Shown here piece by piece: positions 1 to 8,510 of a stretch of DNA of 45,710 nucleotides (the stretch's first letter is position 1; each line of letters opens with the position of its first letter). Source of the DNA: Acidobacteriota bacterium (GTDB taxonomy: Bacteria > Acidobacteriota > Blastocatellia > Pyrinomonadales > Pyrinomonadaceae); contig JAFAVK010000106.1 in assembly GCA_019242475.1 (NCBI GenBank), positions 1-45,710 of the forward strand. Direction: 5' to 3'. The translations under genes and the position numbers were made by a program. The notes beneath the pieces are model-generated. The model was not told the DNA's origin and searched no databases. It saw nothing but the letters and a program-made list of their open reading frames with translations.

Positions 1-151
1 GTTCAGGGTTCGTCGGCGGGCGCATAAATCACCGTGTTTTAACGACCAAATGGCAGAACACGGCGATTCTACACATCACTTTGAGCATCGCACACCTCGC
101 TTTGCTCAATGTTTTCGTCGGCTTCAGACTTTTTCAGGGACGACTAACTAC

Positions 152-700
152 ATGAAGAAGAATTTATGGAGCGCTATTTTCGGTGTAGTAAGTGCCTTAG
201 GCGTTGAAGCTGTACGGTTGCCAGAATATGAAAACCGTAAGGAAACTGCCCGCCTGTGGGCAGAGGACATAGGTAACCAAATTAAGGGTGACGCATTGCA
301 GCGTCAGCGAAACGAGATCAAGCGCCTAGAACTAGAAGTCGAAAACCTAGCCCCTATTATTAGAGACCATGAGTGGCGCGCTGATTTGCTCAAACGCTCG
401 CTCGCGGCGATCGCTGAGCTTCGCCGGAAGAAAAAGTCCATATTGCAAAAGACTGTTGCGCCTATTGTTTATGGCAGATGGGAGATACATGAATTAGAGA
501 GCGCCTCGGCGCAGTATTGGCGAGAGTTAAGGGAGGGTTTCGGCAGACCAGCAAGAGAAACATTTGGGAAATTGGTCGCCATGAATAAAACATGGGAAGA
601 ACTAACGAGGGATGAGAAGAGCGACTTAAACTGCCCTGAAGCCGGGAGAGTAAACAGAAGGAGAAGAAAAACGCTCACAAAAAAGACTACTTGTGTTTAG
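152..700 (+). CDS. Hypothetical coiled-coil protein with N-terminal hydrophobic segment
   Basis: I do not recognise this 182-residue protein. An upstream in-frame ATG at 50 would add 34 residues of unconvincing composition, so I prefer the ATG at 152 (MKKNLW), which has an AGGGA sequence about 11 bases before it. The first ~20 residues are hydrophobic and could be a membrane anchor. Residues ~30-110 are rich in Glu, Arg, Lys and Leu with heptad-like spacing, including a KRLELEVENL stretch, suggesting a coiled coil. The C-terminus is very basic (RRRRKTLTKK). Codon use is AT-rich, unlike nearly every other gene in the window, which fits recent acquisition. It is followed by a perfect inverted repeat and another small AT-rich gene. 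No function is assigned. Confidence 0.55.
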   Translation: MKKNLWSAIFGVVSALGVEAVRLPEYENRKETARLWAEDIGNQIKGDALQRQRNEIKRLELEVENLAPIIRDHEWRADLLKRSLAAIAELRRKKKSILQKTVAPIVYGRWEIHELESASAQYWRELREGFGRPARETFGKLVAMNKTWEELTRDEKSDLNCPEAGRVNRRRRKTLTKKTTCV

Positions 701-719
701 TGAGATAAGCCGATTTTTT

Positions 720-766
720 CTTAGAGTTAAGGCCGTGACGGCGAGCGTCACGGCCTTAACTCTAAG
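720..766. repeat. Perfect 21-bp inverted repeat with 5-base loop
   Basis: The arms 720-740 and 746-766 are exactly complementary around the loop GCGAG. A run of six T lies just before the left arm, and no T run follows the right arm. It therefore does not look like a standard intrinsic terminator for the upstream plus-strand gene. Alternatives are an end of a small non-autonomous mobile element or a protein-binding palindrome. It separates two AT-rich small genes. Confidence 0.75.
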
Positions 767-789
767 GTAGTGAATAAGGAGATATCAAC

Positions 790-948
790 ATGCTTGATCT
801 GGGCGGAATGTATAAAATCTTGTCCACTTTTGGCCCTTGGGGATTAGTCCTCATAGTGTTTATCTATATTGTATTGAAGGGGCAAATAACATTTCATTAC
901 CCCCGGCCCAAACATAAATGCAAAAATAGAGCTAAGCACAATGGTTAA
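790..948 (+). CDS. Small hydrophobic peptide, 52 residues
   Basis: This short gene has a textbook ribosome-binding site (AAGGAG, about 8 bases before the ATG). It encodes 52 residues: an amphipathic start (MLDLGGMYKILSTF), one membrane segment at about residues 15-30 (GPWGLVLIVFIYIVL) and a basic His/Lys/Arg-rich tail with one Cys (KHKCKNRAKH). This one-span-plus-basic-tail layout is common among phage-derived and small regulatory membrane peptides, but no family is identified. Base composition is AT-rich like the gene at 152-700, so both probably share an origin. Confidence 0.6.
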   Translation: MLDLGGMYKILSTFGPWGLVLIVFIYIVLKGQITFHYPRPKHKCKNRAKHNG

Positions 949-1130
949 CCGCCTATGGACTACCACCTCACAGCCAAAGCCCGTGTGGCAGCCAATTTAC
1001 AAGCGATCTTGTAACAGGCGATTACAAGAGTAGGAAATAGACTAGGTAACTGGACGGTTAGATACGCCCGGAGAGCCGGTGTCTTGTTTCAACCAGTTGT
1101 CCGGGCGTATGCTTCAGCGTCTTAACAATA
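949..1130. other. Intergenic segment with nested small inverted repeats
   Basis: No gene is seen. The segment has a TTACAAG/CTTGTAA hairpin (997-1003 with 1008-1014, loop CGAT) and a longer-range pair ATACGCCCGG (1062-1071) with CCGGGCGTAT (1101-1110). An AACTGG/CCAGTT pair also occurs in this stretch. It could be a terminator region for the convergent genes on either side or the boundary of the AT-rich segment. No T run supports a simple intrinsic terminator. Confidence 0.35.
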
Positions 1131-3272
1131 CTACTGCGTGATGCCCATCTGGGTGAGGATGTAGGCGTAGTCGAAGGCGGTTTCGCGGAGGGCGTCGTAG
1201 CGGCCGGAGGCGCCGCCGTGGCCGGCGCCCATGTTGACCTTGAGGAGGAGCGTGTTCTTGTCGGTCTTCATGGAGCGGAGTTTGGCGACCCACTTGGTTG
1301 GCTCGTGGAAGCCGACCTGGCTGTCGTTGAGCGAGGTCTTGACGAGCATGTTCGGATAGTCCTTGGCGGCGACGTTGTCGTAAGGGGAGTAGGAGAGCAT
1401 GTACTCGAAGTTCTCCTTGCTCTTGATGGGGTTGCCCCACTCCTCCCACTCGCCGGCGGTTAAGGGGAGCGTGTCGTCCAGCTCGGTGTTGATGACATCG
1501 ACGAAGGGGACGTAGGCGACGACCGCCTTAAATAAATCCGGGCGCATGTTCGTGACCGCGCCCATCAGGAGCCCGCCCGCCGAGCCGCCCGTGATGACCA
1601 GCCTCTCCTTCGACGTGTAGCCCGCCTTAGTCAGATACTCCGCCGCGGCGATGAAGTCGGTGAAGGTGTTCTTCTTCGACATCATCTTGCCCTGGTCGTG
1701 CCACTCCTTGCCGAGGTCGCCGCCGCCGCGGATGTGCGCCGTGGCGTAGACGACGCCGCGGTCGATTAAGGAGAGCCGGTTCGAGCTGAACGTCACGTTC
1801 GAAGGGATGCCGTAGGAGCCGTACGCCTGCAAGAGCAGCGGCCGCGAGCCGTCGAGCTTCAGGTCTTTCTTGTAGACGAGCGAGATCGGCACCTTCGTCC
1901 CGTCCGCGGCGGTCGCGTAGACGCGCTCGGACTTGTAGAGCGTCGGGTCGTAGCCGCCCAGAACGGGCGTCTGCTTGAGCAGCTCGCTCTTGCCCGTCTT
2001 CACGTCGTAGTCGTAGGTGGAGGCGGGCGTGATGAAGGACTGGTAGCTGTAGCGCACCTTGTCGGTGTCGTACTCGCGGTTGGTGCTCATCGAGATGTTG
2101 TAGACGGGCTCGGGCACCGCGATGTCGGTCGCCTTGTTCGTCTTGAAGTCGTAAATCTTCAGGACGGGCGTCGCGTTGCCGCGCTCCGAGACGACGTAGA
2201 AGTCTTTGAAGAACTCGACGCCGCCGAGCATCACGCCGGGGCGGTGCGGGATGACCTCCTTCCAGTTCTCGCGCTTCGGGTCGGAGACGGGCGCCGAGAC
2301 GAGCTTGAAGTTGCGCGCGTTCTTCTCGTTCGTGCGGATGTAGAAGCGGTCGCCGTGGTGGTCAACGTAGTACTCGTGCCCCGACTCGCGCGGGAGCAGC
2401 ACGCGCCACGCCTCGCCGGGCTTGTCCGCCGGAAGATACCGCACCTCGCTCGTCGTGTGGCTCGCAGAAGTTAAGAAGAGGTAGCCGCGCGAGCGCGAGC
2501 GCTCGACGCCGATGCCGAACATCTCGTCCTTCTCTTCGTAGACGAGCTGGTCGGCGCCGGTCTGTCCGAGCGTGTGCTTGTAGAGCTGGTACGGGTTCTT
2601 GTTGACCGGATGGTCTACGACGTAGAAGAGCGTCTTGTCGTCCCCGGCCCACGCCACGCTCGACACGCGCTCGGCGATCTTCGTCGCCGCGCCGGTGCGG
2701 AGGTCTTTAACGTAGAGGCTGTACTCGCGGTAGCCGGTCTCGTCGGTCGTGTAGGCGAGGAGGTTCGTGTCCGAGGTCACGTCGAAGTCGCCGACGGCCA
2801 TGAAGCTGTGCCCCTTCGCCATCTCGTTCAGGTCGAGGAGCACCTGCTCGGGCGCCTCCATCGTCCCCCGGCGCCTGGCGTAGACCGGGTACTGCTTTCC
2901 CTGCTCGGTGCGCGTGTAGTAGAGGTAGCCGCCCAAAGGCCACGGCACGTTCGTGTCCGTCTCCTTGATGCGCGCGAGCATCTCCTTGTAGAGCCGCTCC
3001 TGCAACTCGGCCGTGCCCTTCATCATCGCGTCCGTGTAGGCGTTCTCGGCCTCCAGGTAGGAGATGACCTCCGGGTTCTTCTTGTCGCGCATCCAGAAGT
3101 AGTCGTCCGAGAGCTTGACGCCGTGGACTTCCGACGTGCGCGGGACTTTCTTCGCCACCGGCGGCGCGGGCGGCGCGGCCGAGCCGTTCGTCTGTGTCTG
3201 TGCCATAGTCTGGGTGCCGGCCGGGATGACGGCCGCCAGCAGGAGCGCCGGCAGGAGGCTGAGCCTTTTCAT
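1131..3272 (-). CDS. ptrB: Secreted oligopeptidase B-like prolyl oligopeptidase (S9A)
   Basis: A serine peptidase of the prolyl oligopeptidase family, closest in layout to oligopeptidase B, which cuts short peptides after Arg or Lys. The 713-residue protein has an N-terminal propeller region and a C-terminal alpha/beta-hydrolase domain. The nucleophile is in GGSAGG (Ser about 564), the acid in SLNDSQV (Asp about 650) and the His in GAGHGG (about 685). A signal peptide (MKRLSLLPALLLAAVIPAGTQ) directs it out of the cytoplasm, unlike the cytosolic E. coli enzyme. An ATG five codons upstream (3287) is possible. I chose 3272 because AAAGGG lies six bases before it and the signal peptide then begins normally. 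It is transcribed away from the next gene. Confidence 0.93.
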   Translation of the reverse strand: MKRLSLLPALLLAAVIPAGTQTMAQTQTNGSAAPPAPPVAKKVPRTSEVHGVKLSDDYFWMRDKKNPEVISYLEAENAYTDAMMKGTAELQERLYKEMLARIKETDTNVPWPLGGYLYYTRTEQGKQYPVYARRRGTMEAPEQVLLDLNEMAKGHSFMAVGDFDVTSDTNLLAYTTDETGYREYSLYVKDLRTGAATKIAERVSSVAWAGDDKTLFYVVDHPVNKNPYQLYKHTLGQTGADQLVYEEKDEMFGIGVERSRSRGYLFLTSASHTTSEVRYLPADKPGEAWRVLLPRESGHEYYVDHHGDRFYIRTNEKNARNFKLVSAPVSDPKRENWKEVIPHRPGVMLGGVEFFKDFYVVSERGNATPVLKIYDFKTNKATDIAVPEPVYNISMSTNREYDTDKVRYSYQSFITPASTYDYDVKTGKSELLKQTPVLGGYDPTLYKSERVYATAADGTKVPISLVYKKDLKLDGSRPLLLQAYGSYGIPSNVTFSSNRLSLIDRGVVYATAHIRGGGDLGKEWHDQGKMMSKKNTFTDFIAAAEYLTKAGYTSKERLVITGGSAGGLLMGAVTNMRPDLFKAVVAYVPFVDVINTELDDTLPLTAGEWEEWGNPIKSKENFEYMLSYSPYDNVAAKDYPNMLVKTSLNDSQVGFHEPTKWVAKLRSMKTDKNTLLLKVNMGAGHGGASGRYDALRETAFDYAYILTQMGITQ

Positions 3273-3365
3273 CTTGAGCCCTTTCATCTTTCGCGTGTCC
3301 GAGGATTCCGACGGAATGTGCGCGGCGGATTATAAATAAGGCAAAAGGCAGAAAGCAAAAGGCAA

Positions 3366-3438
3366 GGCGTGAACCGTGAACCGTAAACCGTGACAAGTTA
3401 AAGGCAGCTTTTTCTTGTCACGGTTTACGGTTCACGCC
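3366..3438. repeat. Intergenic palindrome of CCGTGAA-type words
   Basis: The left arm 3366-3397 consists of repeats of GTGAACC/GTAAACC ending in GTGACAAG. The right arm 3414-3438 is its complement, one word shorter. A purine-rich run of AAAGGCA-like words precedes it and T-rich complements follow. It lies between divergent genes. The same words recur at 12531-12689. Confidence 0.8.
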
Positions 3439-3599
3439 TTCCTTTGCCTTTTTCCCTCCCCCGGTTGTACGCTCTCCGCGAACGCGCGGGCGAATGTTCG
3501 AGACCCCCCGGCCGCCCCGCGCGTGCAAAGTCTCCGACAGTCTCACGGCTGTACGTCCCCGAAAACTTTTCCGGCCACTCCCCCGAAGGGTTTCTAAAA

Positions 3600-5318
3600 A
3601 TGCCCGAACTCATCACGCCCAGACGCCGCCCCGCGCGCGGCGCGCTCCTGTGCGCGGCCGCGCTCCTGCTGGCCCTCGCGCCCGCCGCCCTCGCGCAGAA
3701 GGAGGCGCCCGCCACCGTCGCGGGGCGCGTCACCGACGGCGAGCGCGCCGCGCCCGGCGTCACGGTCATGCTCATCTACAACGAGCCCCCGCAGCGCTTC
3801 CGGATAGCGACGCGCGCGAAGACCGACGCCGACGGCCGCTTCCTCCTGACCAACGTCGCGCCCGGCCGCTACCAGATTCTGCCGGTCGCGCCCGCCTACG
3901 TCGTCGAGGGGATCAACTCGGGCTACCCGCCCGGCCGCCCGCTCAACGTCAACGCCGGCGAGGAGGTCAAGGACATCGACTTCAAGATGGAGGCGGGCGG
4001 CGTCATCACGGGCCGCGTCACGGACGCCGACGGCAACCCGGTCGTCGCCGAGCCGGTCGCGGTCGCGCCCGTCGAGCAGCCCCTCGGGCCGCCGAGCTTC
4101 AACTTCGACCAGCGCGACCAGATGACCGACGACCGCGGCGTCTACCGCCTCTACGGCCTGCCGCCCGGGAGCTACCGCGTCTCGGTCGGGCGCGCCGACG
4201 ACTCGGGCGCCGTCAGCTTCGGCCGGCGCAAGCTCTTCCGCCGCACCTTCTACCCGGACGCGACCGAGCAGGAGCAGGCGCGCGTCGTCGAGGTCAAGTC
4301 CGGCATCGAGGCCACCGACGTTGACATCAAGGTCGGCAGCGCGCTGAAGACCTACAGGGTCTCGGGCCGCTTCGTCACGGCCGACACGGGCCAGCCGGTC
4401 GCGGGCATCACGGTCGCCTACGGCACCGTGGACGCGCAGGGGCGGCGCACGGGCGGCTACGGCGGCGGCACGACGACGAACGCGCGCGGCGAGTTCGTGA
4501 CCGAGGGGCTCGCCCCCGGCCACTACTCCGTCTTCGCCTCCAACTCGTTCCAGCAGCAGGCGCCGACCCAGTTCTACAGCGACCCCGTCCTCTTCGAGGT
4601 CGCGGACGCGGACGTGTCGGGGCTCACGGTCAAGCTCAAGCTCGGCGCGACCGTCTCGGGCGTCGTCACCATCGAGGGCGCGGCCGACCGCGCCGCCGCG
4701 GCGCAGATGCTCTCGGCCGTGCGCGTCTACGCCTTCGTCGAGCCGACCCGGCAGCGGCCGGTGGCGTCGGGCGGCCCCACGCGCCCGGTCAGCGTCAACC
4801 CCGACGGCACGTTCAGCGTGACCGGCCTGAGCCCGGGTAAGCTCCGCGTCGGCGTCATGAACGAGACGGTCAAGGGGCTCACGATGGCACGCATCGACCT
4901 GAACGGCGCGAACGTCGCCGGCGGCTTCGAGGTGTCCGAGGGGGCACAGGTCACGGGCCTTCGCGTCATGCTGACGTTGGGGAGGGCGACCATCGTCGGG
5001 CAGACGACCTACCTCAACGGGGCGCCGCCGCCGGGCGCCCGCGTCATGGCCTACGCGCGCCCCTCCGGGGCCGCGCCGGGCACCGCCCCGACGCCCTCGA
5101 CCCAGGTGGACGCGCGCGGCTTCTTCCGCATCGAGGGGGTGCCGCCGGGCGAGTACGACGTCATCGTCAACGTCCTCATCTTCAGCGCCGGCAGCGTCCG
5201 CCCGAGCGCCAGCCAGCCGCAGCACGTCGTCGTCGGCGACGGCGGCGAGGTGAAGGTCTCGCCCGTCGTCGATTTTCAATCGAACCCGACCCCGCCCGTC
5301 CGGAGGAGAGAACCTTGA
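3600..5318 (+). CDS. Secreted multi-domain carboxypeptidase-regulatory-like protein
   Basis: 572 residues with a signal peptide (residues 1-32, ending ALAPAALAQ) followed by about five transthyretin-like beta-sandwich repeats of the carboxypeptidase regulatory domain type. These begin near residues 40 (VAGRVTDGE), 133 (ITGRVTDADGNP), 252 (VSGRFVTADTGQP), 350 (VSGVVTIEG) and 463 (IVGQTTYLNG). Several repeats contain the family pattern GxFxxxGLxPGxY (for example FVTEGLAPGHYSVFA). Such proteins are abundant in Acidobacteriota and Planctomycetota and are thought to be extracytoplasmic binding or structural modules; no catalytic residues are seen. An open frame begins at 3444, but the ATG at 3600 gives a proper signal peptide and has GAAGGG about ten bases upstream. 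It overlaps the next, similar gene by four bases, so the two are translationally coupled. Confidence 0.85.
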   Translation: MPELITPRRRPARGALLCAAALLLALAPAALAQKEAPATVAGRVTDGERAAPGVTVMLIYNEPPQRFRIATRAKTDADGRFLLTNVAPGRYQILPVAPAYVVEGINSGYPPGRPLNVNAGEEVKDIDFKMEAGGVITGRVTDADGNPVVAEPVAVAPVEQPLGPPSFNFDQRDQMTDDRGVYRLYGLPPGSYRVSVGRADDSGAVSFGRRKLFRRTFYPDATEQEQARVVEVKSGIEATDVDIKVGSALKTYRVSGRFVTADTGQPVAGITVAYGTVDAQGRRTGGYGGGTTTNARGEFVTEGLAPGHYSVFASNSFQQQAPTQFYSDPVLFEVADADVSGLTVKLKLGATVSGVVTIEGAADRAAAAQMLSAVRVYAFVEPTRQRPVASGGPTRPVSVNPDGTFSVTGLSPGKLRVGVMNETVKGLTMARIDLNGANVAGGFEVSEGAQVTGLRVMLTLGRATIVGQTTYLNGAPPPGARVMAYARPSGAAPGTAPTPSTQVDARGFFRIEGVPPGEYDVIVNVLIFSAGSVRPSASQPQHVVVGDGGEVKVSPVVDFQSNPTPPVRRREP

Positions 5319-7258
5319 AAGCCCCTCGCACGCCCCGCGTCAAGATGTTGTGCAAGACCCCCGCCGCGCTCCTCCTTCTCTCACTGCTCGCGCCGGCCGC
5401 GGCCCGCGCGCAGGCGCCGCAGAAGAGGCAGACGCCGACCCAGACGGCCGCGGCCGTCACCGCCGCCGCAACGCCGACGCCCGCGCCGCGGGGCGCGCTC
5501 GCGGGGCGCGTCGTCGGCGAGTCGGGCGAGCCCATCCCGGAAGTCCCCGTCTCGCTGGCGCCGCGCATCTCCGGAGTGCGCAGGGGCGGCCCGGACTACA
5601 CGGTCGCGGCCGACGAGTCGGGCGGCTTCCGCTTCGAGGGGCTCGACCCCGGCCTCTACGAAGTCTACGCGTCGCTGCCCGGCTTCGTCACCGAGACCGA
5701 CGTGCAGACGGGGCGCTCGCTCGGCCCCTACCGCCCCGGCGACAACGTCACCGTCCGGCTGGTCAAGGGCGGGGTCGTCACCGGCACGGTCACCGACGGC
5801 CTGGGGCAGCCGCTCGTCTCGCTCAACGTGCGCGCCGTGCGCGTGCGCGACCTCGACGGCGGCCAGCCCGCCATCCCCTTCTCCTCCGGCGGCGGCGAAG
5901 ACCGCACGGACGACCGCGGCGTCTACCGCATCTACGGGCTGCGCCCCGGGCTCTACATCGTCTACGCGGGCGGCTACCTCAGCACGTCCTTCCCCTTCGG
6001 CGGGGGCTCCGGCGAGGTGGCGACCTTCTACCCTTCGGGGACGCGCGACACCGCGGCCGAGGTCGCCGTGCGCGGCGGGCAGGAGTCGGGCGGGATCGAC
6101 ATCCGCCTGCGCGACGACCCCGCGCGCCGCATCACCGGCACCGTCGATTCGCCCACCGGCTCGCTCGGCGAGATGGGCGTCGGCGTCAACCTCGTCTACG
6201 CCTCGACGGCGATCACCGCCGGCGCGGCCTTCGTCAGCGCGATTAACCCGGGCGACCGCTCCTTCTCCTTCGACAGCGTCGCCGACGGCGAGTACGACTT
6301 GCAGGCGACGGTCAACGGGCGCGACGGGATAACGCTCGCCTCCGCGCCGCAGCGCGTCTCGGTGCGGGGCGCCGACGTGACGGGCCTGCGCCTGACGCTC
6401 GCGCCGCTCGCCTCGGCCTCGGGCACAATGCGCTTCGAGCCGGCCGCCGAGCCCGGCCGCCCCGCCCCGGAAAGCTGCAAGGCAGTTCGCGCCACACAGC
6501 TCCCGCAGGAGACGCTCGTCACGGCCTCGGCCGCCGCGGGGCAGCGCTTGAAGCCGGGGGGCGTCTTCTCGCGCACCTCCCTGCCGCAGAGCGCGACGCC
6601 CGACGACGCGGGCGCCTTCAACGTCCGCGGGCTCGAAGCGGGCCGCTACCGCCTCTCCGTCCGCCTCTTCGACGAGGCGCTCTACGTGCGCTCCATCCAG
6701 GCGCCCGCGCCCGCCGCAACGCCGCCGCCGCGCGCCGCGGGGGCCGGGGCTCAGCGCACGACGACGACCGCGACGGCTGCGACGACAAACGCCGCCCCGC
6801 GCGACGTGTTCGACGTGAAGGCGGGTCAGCAGTTCTCGGGCCTCGTCGTGCGCGTCGCGGAGGGCGCCGCCTCCTTCGCCGGGAGCGTGGCCGCGGCCGA
6901 GCCCGCCGCGGGCGCGCCGCCCGTCCCGCTGCCTCCCTTCTCGCAGCTCCGCGTCCACCTCGTCCCGCAGGAGCGCGAGCGCGCCGAAGACACCCTGCAC
7001 TACTACGAGGCGCCGGTCGCGTCGGACGGCACCTTCGCCTTCAAGAACCTCGCGCCCGGCCGCTACCTCGTCCTCGCGCGCCCCTTCGTCGCCGAGCCCG
7101 GCGAGAGCGCGCCGCGCCCCGCCGCCCTCGACACGGCCGCACGCGCCAACCTCCGCCGCGAGGCCGAGTCGGCGAATACGATTGTCGAGCTGCAACCCTG
7201 CCAACGCACCGCGGACTTCGTCCTCCGCTTCCCGCCGCCGGCACCGGCGACGAAGTAA
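5315..7258 (+). CDS. Secreted carboxypeptidase-regulatory-like protein, paralogue
   Basis: 647 residues, a diverged paralogue of the preceding protein. The TTG at 5315 overlaps the upstream stop (TTGA) and has a strong GGAGGAGAG site just before it, so I chose it over the in-frame ATG at 5345. The hydrophobic signal segment is at about residues 15-32 (ALLLLSLLAPAAARAQ). Beta-sandwich repeats begin near residues 63 (LAGRVVGESGEP), 155 (VTGTVTDGLGQP) and 272 (ITGTVDSPTG), with later GxFxxxGLxPGxY patterns near 430 and 585. A low-complexity Ala/Thr/Pro linker lies near residues 465-495. The protein probably acts outside the cytoplasm together with its neighbour. There are no catalytic motifs. 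The palindrome at 7303-7374 follows it. Confidence 0.83.
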   Translation: MKAPRTPRVKMLCKTPAALLLLSLLAPAAARAQAPQKRQTPTQTAAAVTAAATPTPAPRGALAGRVVGESGEPIPEVPVSLAPRISGVRRGGPDYTVAADESGGFRFEGLDPGLYEVYASLPGFVTETDVQTGRSLGPYRPGDNVTVRLVKGGVVTGTVTDGLGQPLVSLNVRAVRVRDLDGGQPAIPFSSGGGEDRTDDRGVYRIYGLRPGLYIVYAGGYLSTSFPFGGGSGEVATFYPSGTRDTAAEVAVRGGQESGGIDIRLRDDPARRITGTVDSPTGSLGEMGVGVNLVYASTAITAGAAFVSAINPGDRSFSFDSVADGEYDLQATVNGRDGITLASAPQRVSVRGADVTGLRLTLAPLASASGTMRFEPAAEPGRPAPESCKAVRATQLPQETLVTASAAAGQRLKPGGVFSRTSLPQSATPDDAGAFNVRGLEAGRYRLSVRLFDEALYVRSIQAPAPAATPPPRAAGAGAQRTTTTATAATTNAAPRDVFDVKAGQQFSGLVVRVAEGAASFAGSVAAAEPAAGAPPVPLPPFSQLRVHLVPQERERAEDTLHYYEAPVASDGTFAFKNLAPGRYLVLARPFVAEPGESAPRPAALDTAARANLRREAESANTIVELQPCQRTADFVLRFPPPAPATK

Positions 7259-7302
7259 GACGGCCCTTTGTTTTCAGAGTCGAGTGTGAAGTAGAAGGCA
7301 TC

Positions 7303-7374
7303 TCACCACAGAGACACAGAGACACGGCTTGAAGACTTATTGCATCAAGCCGTGTCTCTGTGTCTCTGTGGTGA
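7303..7374. repeat. Perfect 30-bp palindrome of GAGACACA-type words
   Basis: The arms 7303-7332 and 7345-7374 are exact complements over 30 bases around a 12-base loop. They are built from the word GAGACACA/ACACAGAG. It lies between convergent genes, so a terminator role is possible, and an A/T-rich run follows each arm. A close relative is at 34773-34846. Confidence 0.88.
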
Positions 7375-7410
7375 AAAATTCTTACGGGAGTCGCGCCTGA
7401 GAGAAACCCC

Positions 7411-8418
7411 TCAAACCTCCCTCACGACCAACCCGTCGCGGGCGACGTTCCATTTCAAAACTTCGGCGCCCTCGCGCGCGGCGAGCGCCGTCTCGACCGA
7501 CTCGCGGCCGCCCTCTTCGCAGAGGAAGGCGATGCAGCCGCCGCCGCCCGCGCCGCAGACCTTCGCCGCGACCGCGCCGCTGGCGAGCGCCGTCTCGACC
7601 AGCTCCTCCATGTGCGGCGTCGTGATGTTGGGCGCGAGCCGCTTGCGGTTCGGGTAGGCCGCGCGCATCACCTCGCCCACGCGCGCCCAGTCGCCGGCCA
7701 CGAGCGCCCCGCGCACCTCGCGCGCCGCGTCGCGGATCTTCTCGAAGATGTCGAAGACCTCCGGGTCGCCGTCGATGTGGCGCTTGAACATCTCCCAGTT
7801 GTTGATGCCCGAGAGCCGCGGCTCGCCCGTGTAGCAGACGACGACCCGCTTCTCCAGCTCCCCCGGCTCGACGTGCAGGGCCTCGCGCCGGATGCCGTCG
7901 GGGTCGAACCGGACGGAGTTGACCCCGCCGTAGAAGGCGCCGTAGTAGTCCTGAAAGCCCGCGGGCACACGGATGACCGTGGACTCGACGTTGGCCGCGA
8001 TGACGATGAACTTCGACGGCGGGTAGCGGTCGCCGACGAAGCGGTTCAGAGCGCCGATGCAGGCGATGGCGAGCGCGCTCGACCCGCCGAGCCCGGCGCC
8101 CGCGGGCGCCTTCGATTCGGCGACGAGGTGGAAGCCGGCCTCGGGCTTGAAGAAGTGGACGAGCTTCGCGATGAGTTCGAGCCGCTCCTCGCGCGCCAGC
8201 TCCTCAACCGCCGCGAGGCTCGTCTCGAACGTGACGCCGCGGTCGCGCGACTCCAGGATGATCTGGTCGTCCGCGCGCGGCTCGATGCGGCAGGTGGCGT
8301 CGAGCGAGACGGCGAAGTTGACGGTCGTCGCGCCGGGGTGGAAGAGGTAGAGCGGCCAGATGTCGATGGTGCCCCCGGCCAGGTCTACCCTCGTCGGGGC
8401 TGTGGCTTCGATAGTCAT
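7411..8418 (-). CDS. GHMP-family sugar kinase (heptose kinase-like)
   Basis: A 335-residue kinase of the GHMP superfamily, which phosphorylates small alcohol substrates such as sugars or mevalonate. The ATP-binding loop is PAGAGLGGSSALA at about residues 105-117, and the C-terminal motif is KVCGAGGGGC near residue 292. The N-terminal APTRVDLAGGTIDIWP resembles substrate-binding starts of heptose-7-phosphate and fucose kinases, so a sugar substrate for surface glycan synthesis is the best guess; the actual substrate cannot be told from sequence. The ATG at 8418 is preferred over the TTG at 8427. Neither has a clear ribosome-binding site, because a repeat palindrome fills the upstream region. 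It may be co-transcribed with the DedA and Usp genes upstream. Confidence 0.82.
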   Translation of the reverse strand: MTIEATAPTRVDLAGGTIDIWPLYLFHPGATTVNFAVSLDATCRIEPRADDQIILESRDRGVTFETSLAAVEELAREERLELIAKLVHFFKPEAGFHLVAESKAPAGAGLGGSSALAIACIGALNRFVGDRYPPSKFIVIAANVESTVIRVPAGFQDYYGAFYGGVNSVRFDPDGIRREALHVEPGELEKRVVVCYTGEPRLSGINNWEMFKRHIDGDPEVFDIFEKIRDAAREVRGALVAGDWARVGEVMRAAYPNRKRLAPNITTPHMEELVETALASGAVAAKVCGAGGGGCIAFLCEEGGRESVETALAAREGAEVLKWNVARDGLVVREV

Positions 8419-8430
8419 AATGTTCAAATG

Positions 8431-8510
8431 ACGAGTGATGAGTGATGGGTGATGAATTAAGAACTGTCTTCAATTCATCACTCATCACTCATCACCCATC
8501 ACTTATCACT
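8431..8510. repeat. Intergenic palindrome of TCATCAC-type words
   Basis: The left arm 8431-8458 is (GAGTGAT)-like and the right arm 8472-8510 is its complement, ATCACTC/ATCACCC. The loop is AAGAACTGTCTTC. The right arm runs into the DedA gene and supplies its stop codon and last three codons. Relatives are at 9245-9330 and 9785-9903. Confidence 0.85.

Noticed and set aside
720..766. Intrinsic terminator of the gene at 152-700
   Set aside because: The T run is before the hairpin on the plus strand, not after it.
2574..3335. Long open frames opposite known genes (also at 3594-5279, 5381-7204, 9965-11920, 28303-30672, 39968-42187)
   Set aside because: They are Arg/Val/Asp-biased mirror frames of high-GC coding sequence, with no ribosome-binding site or family-like sequence.
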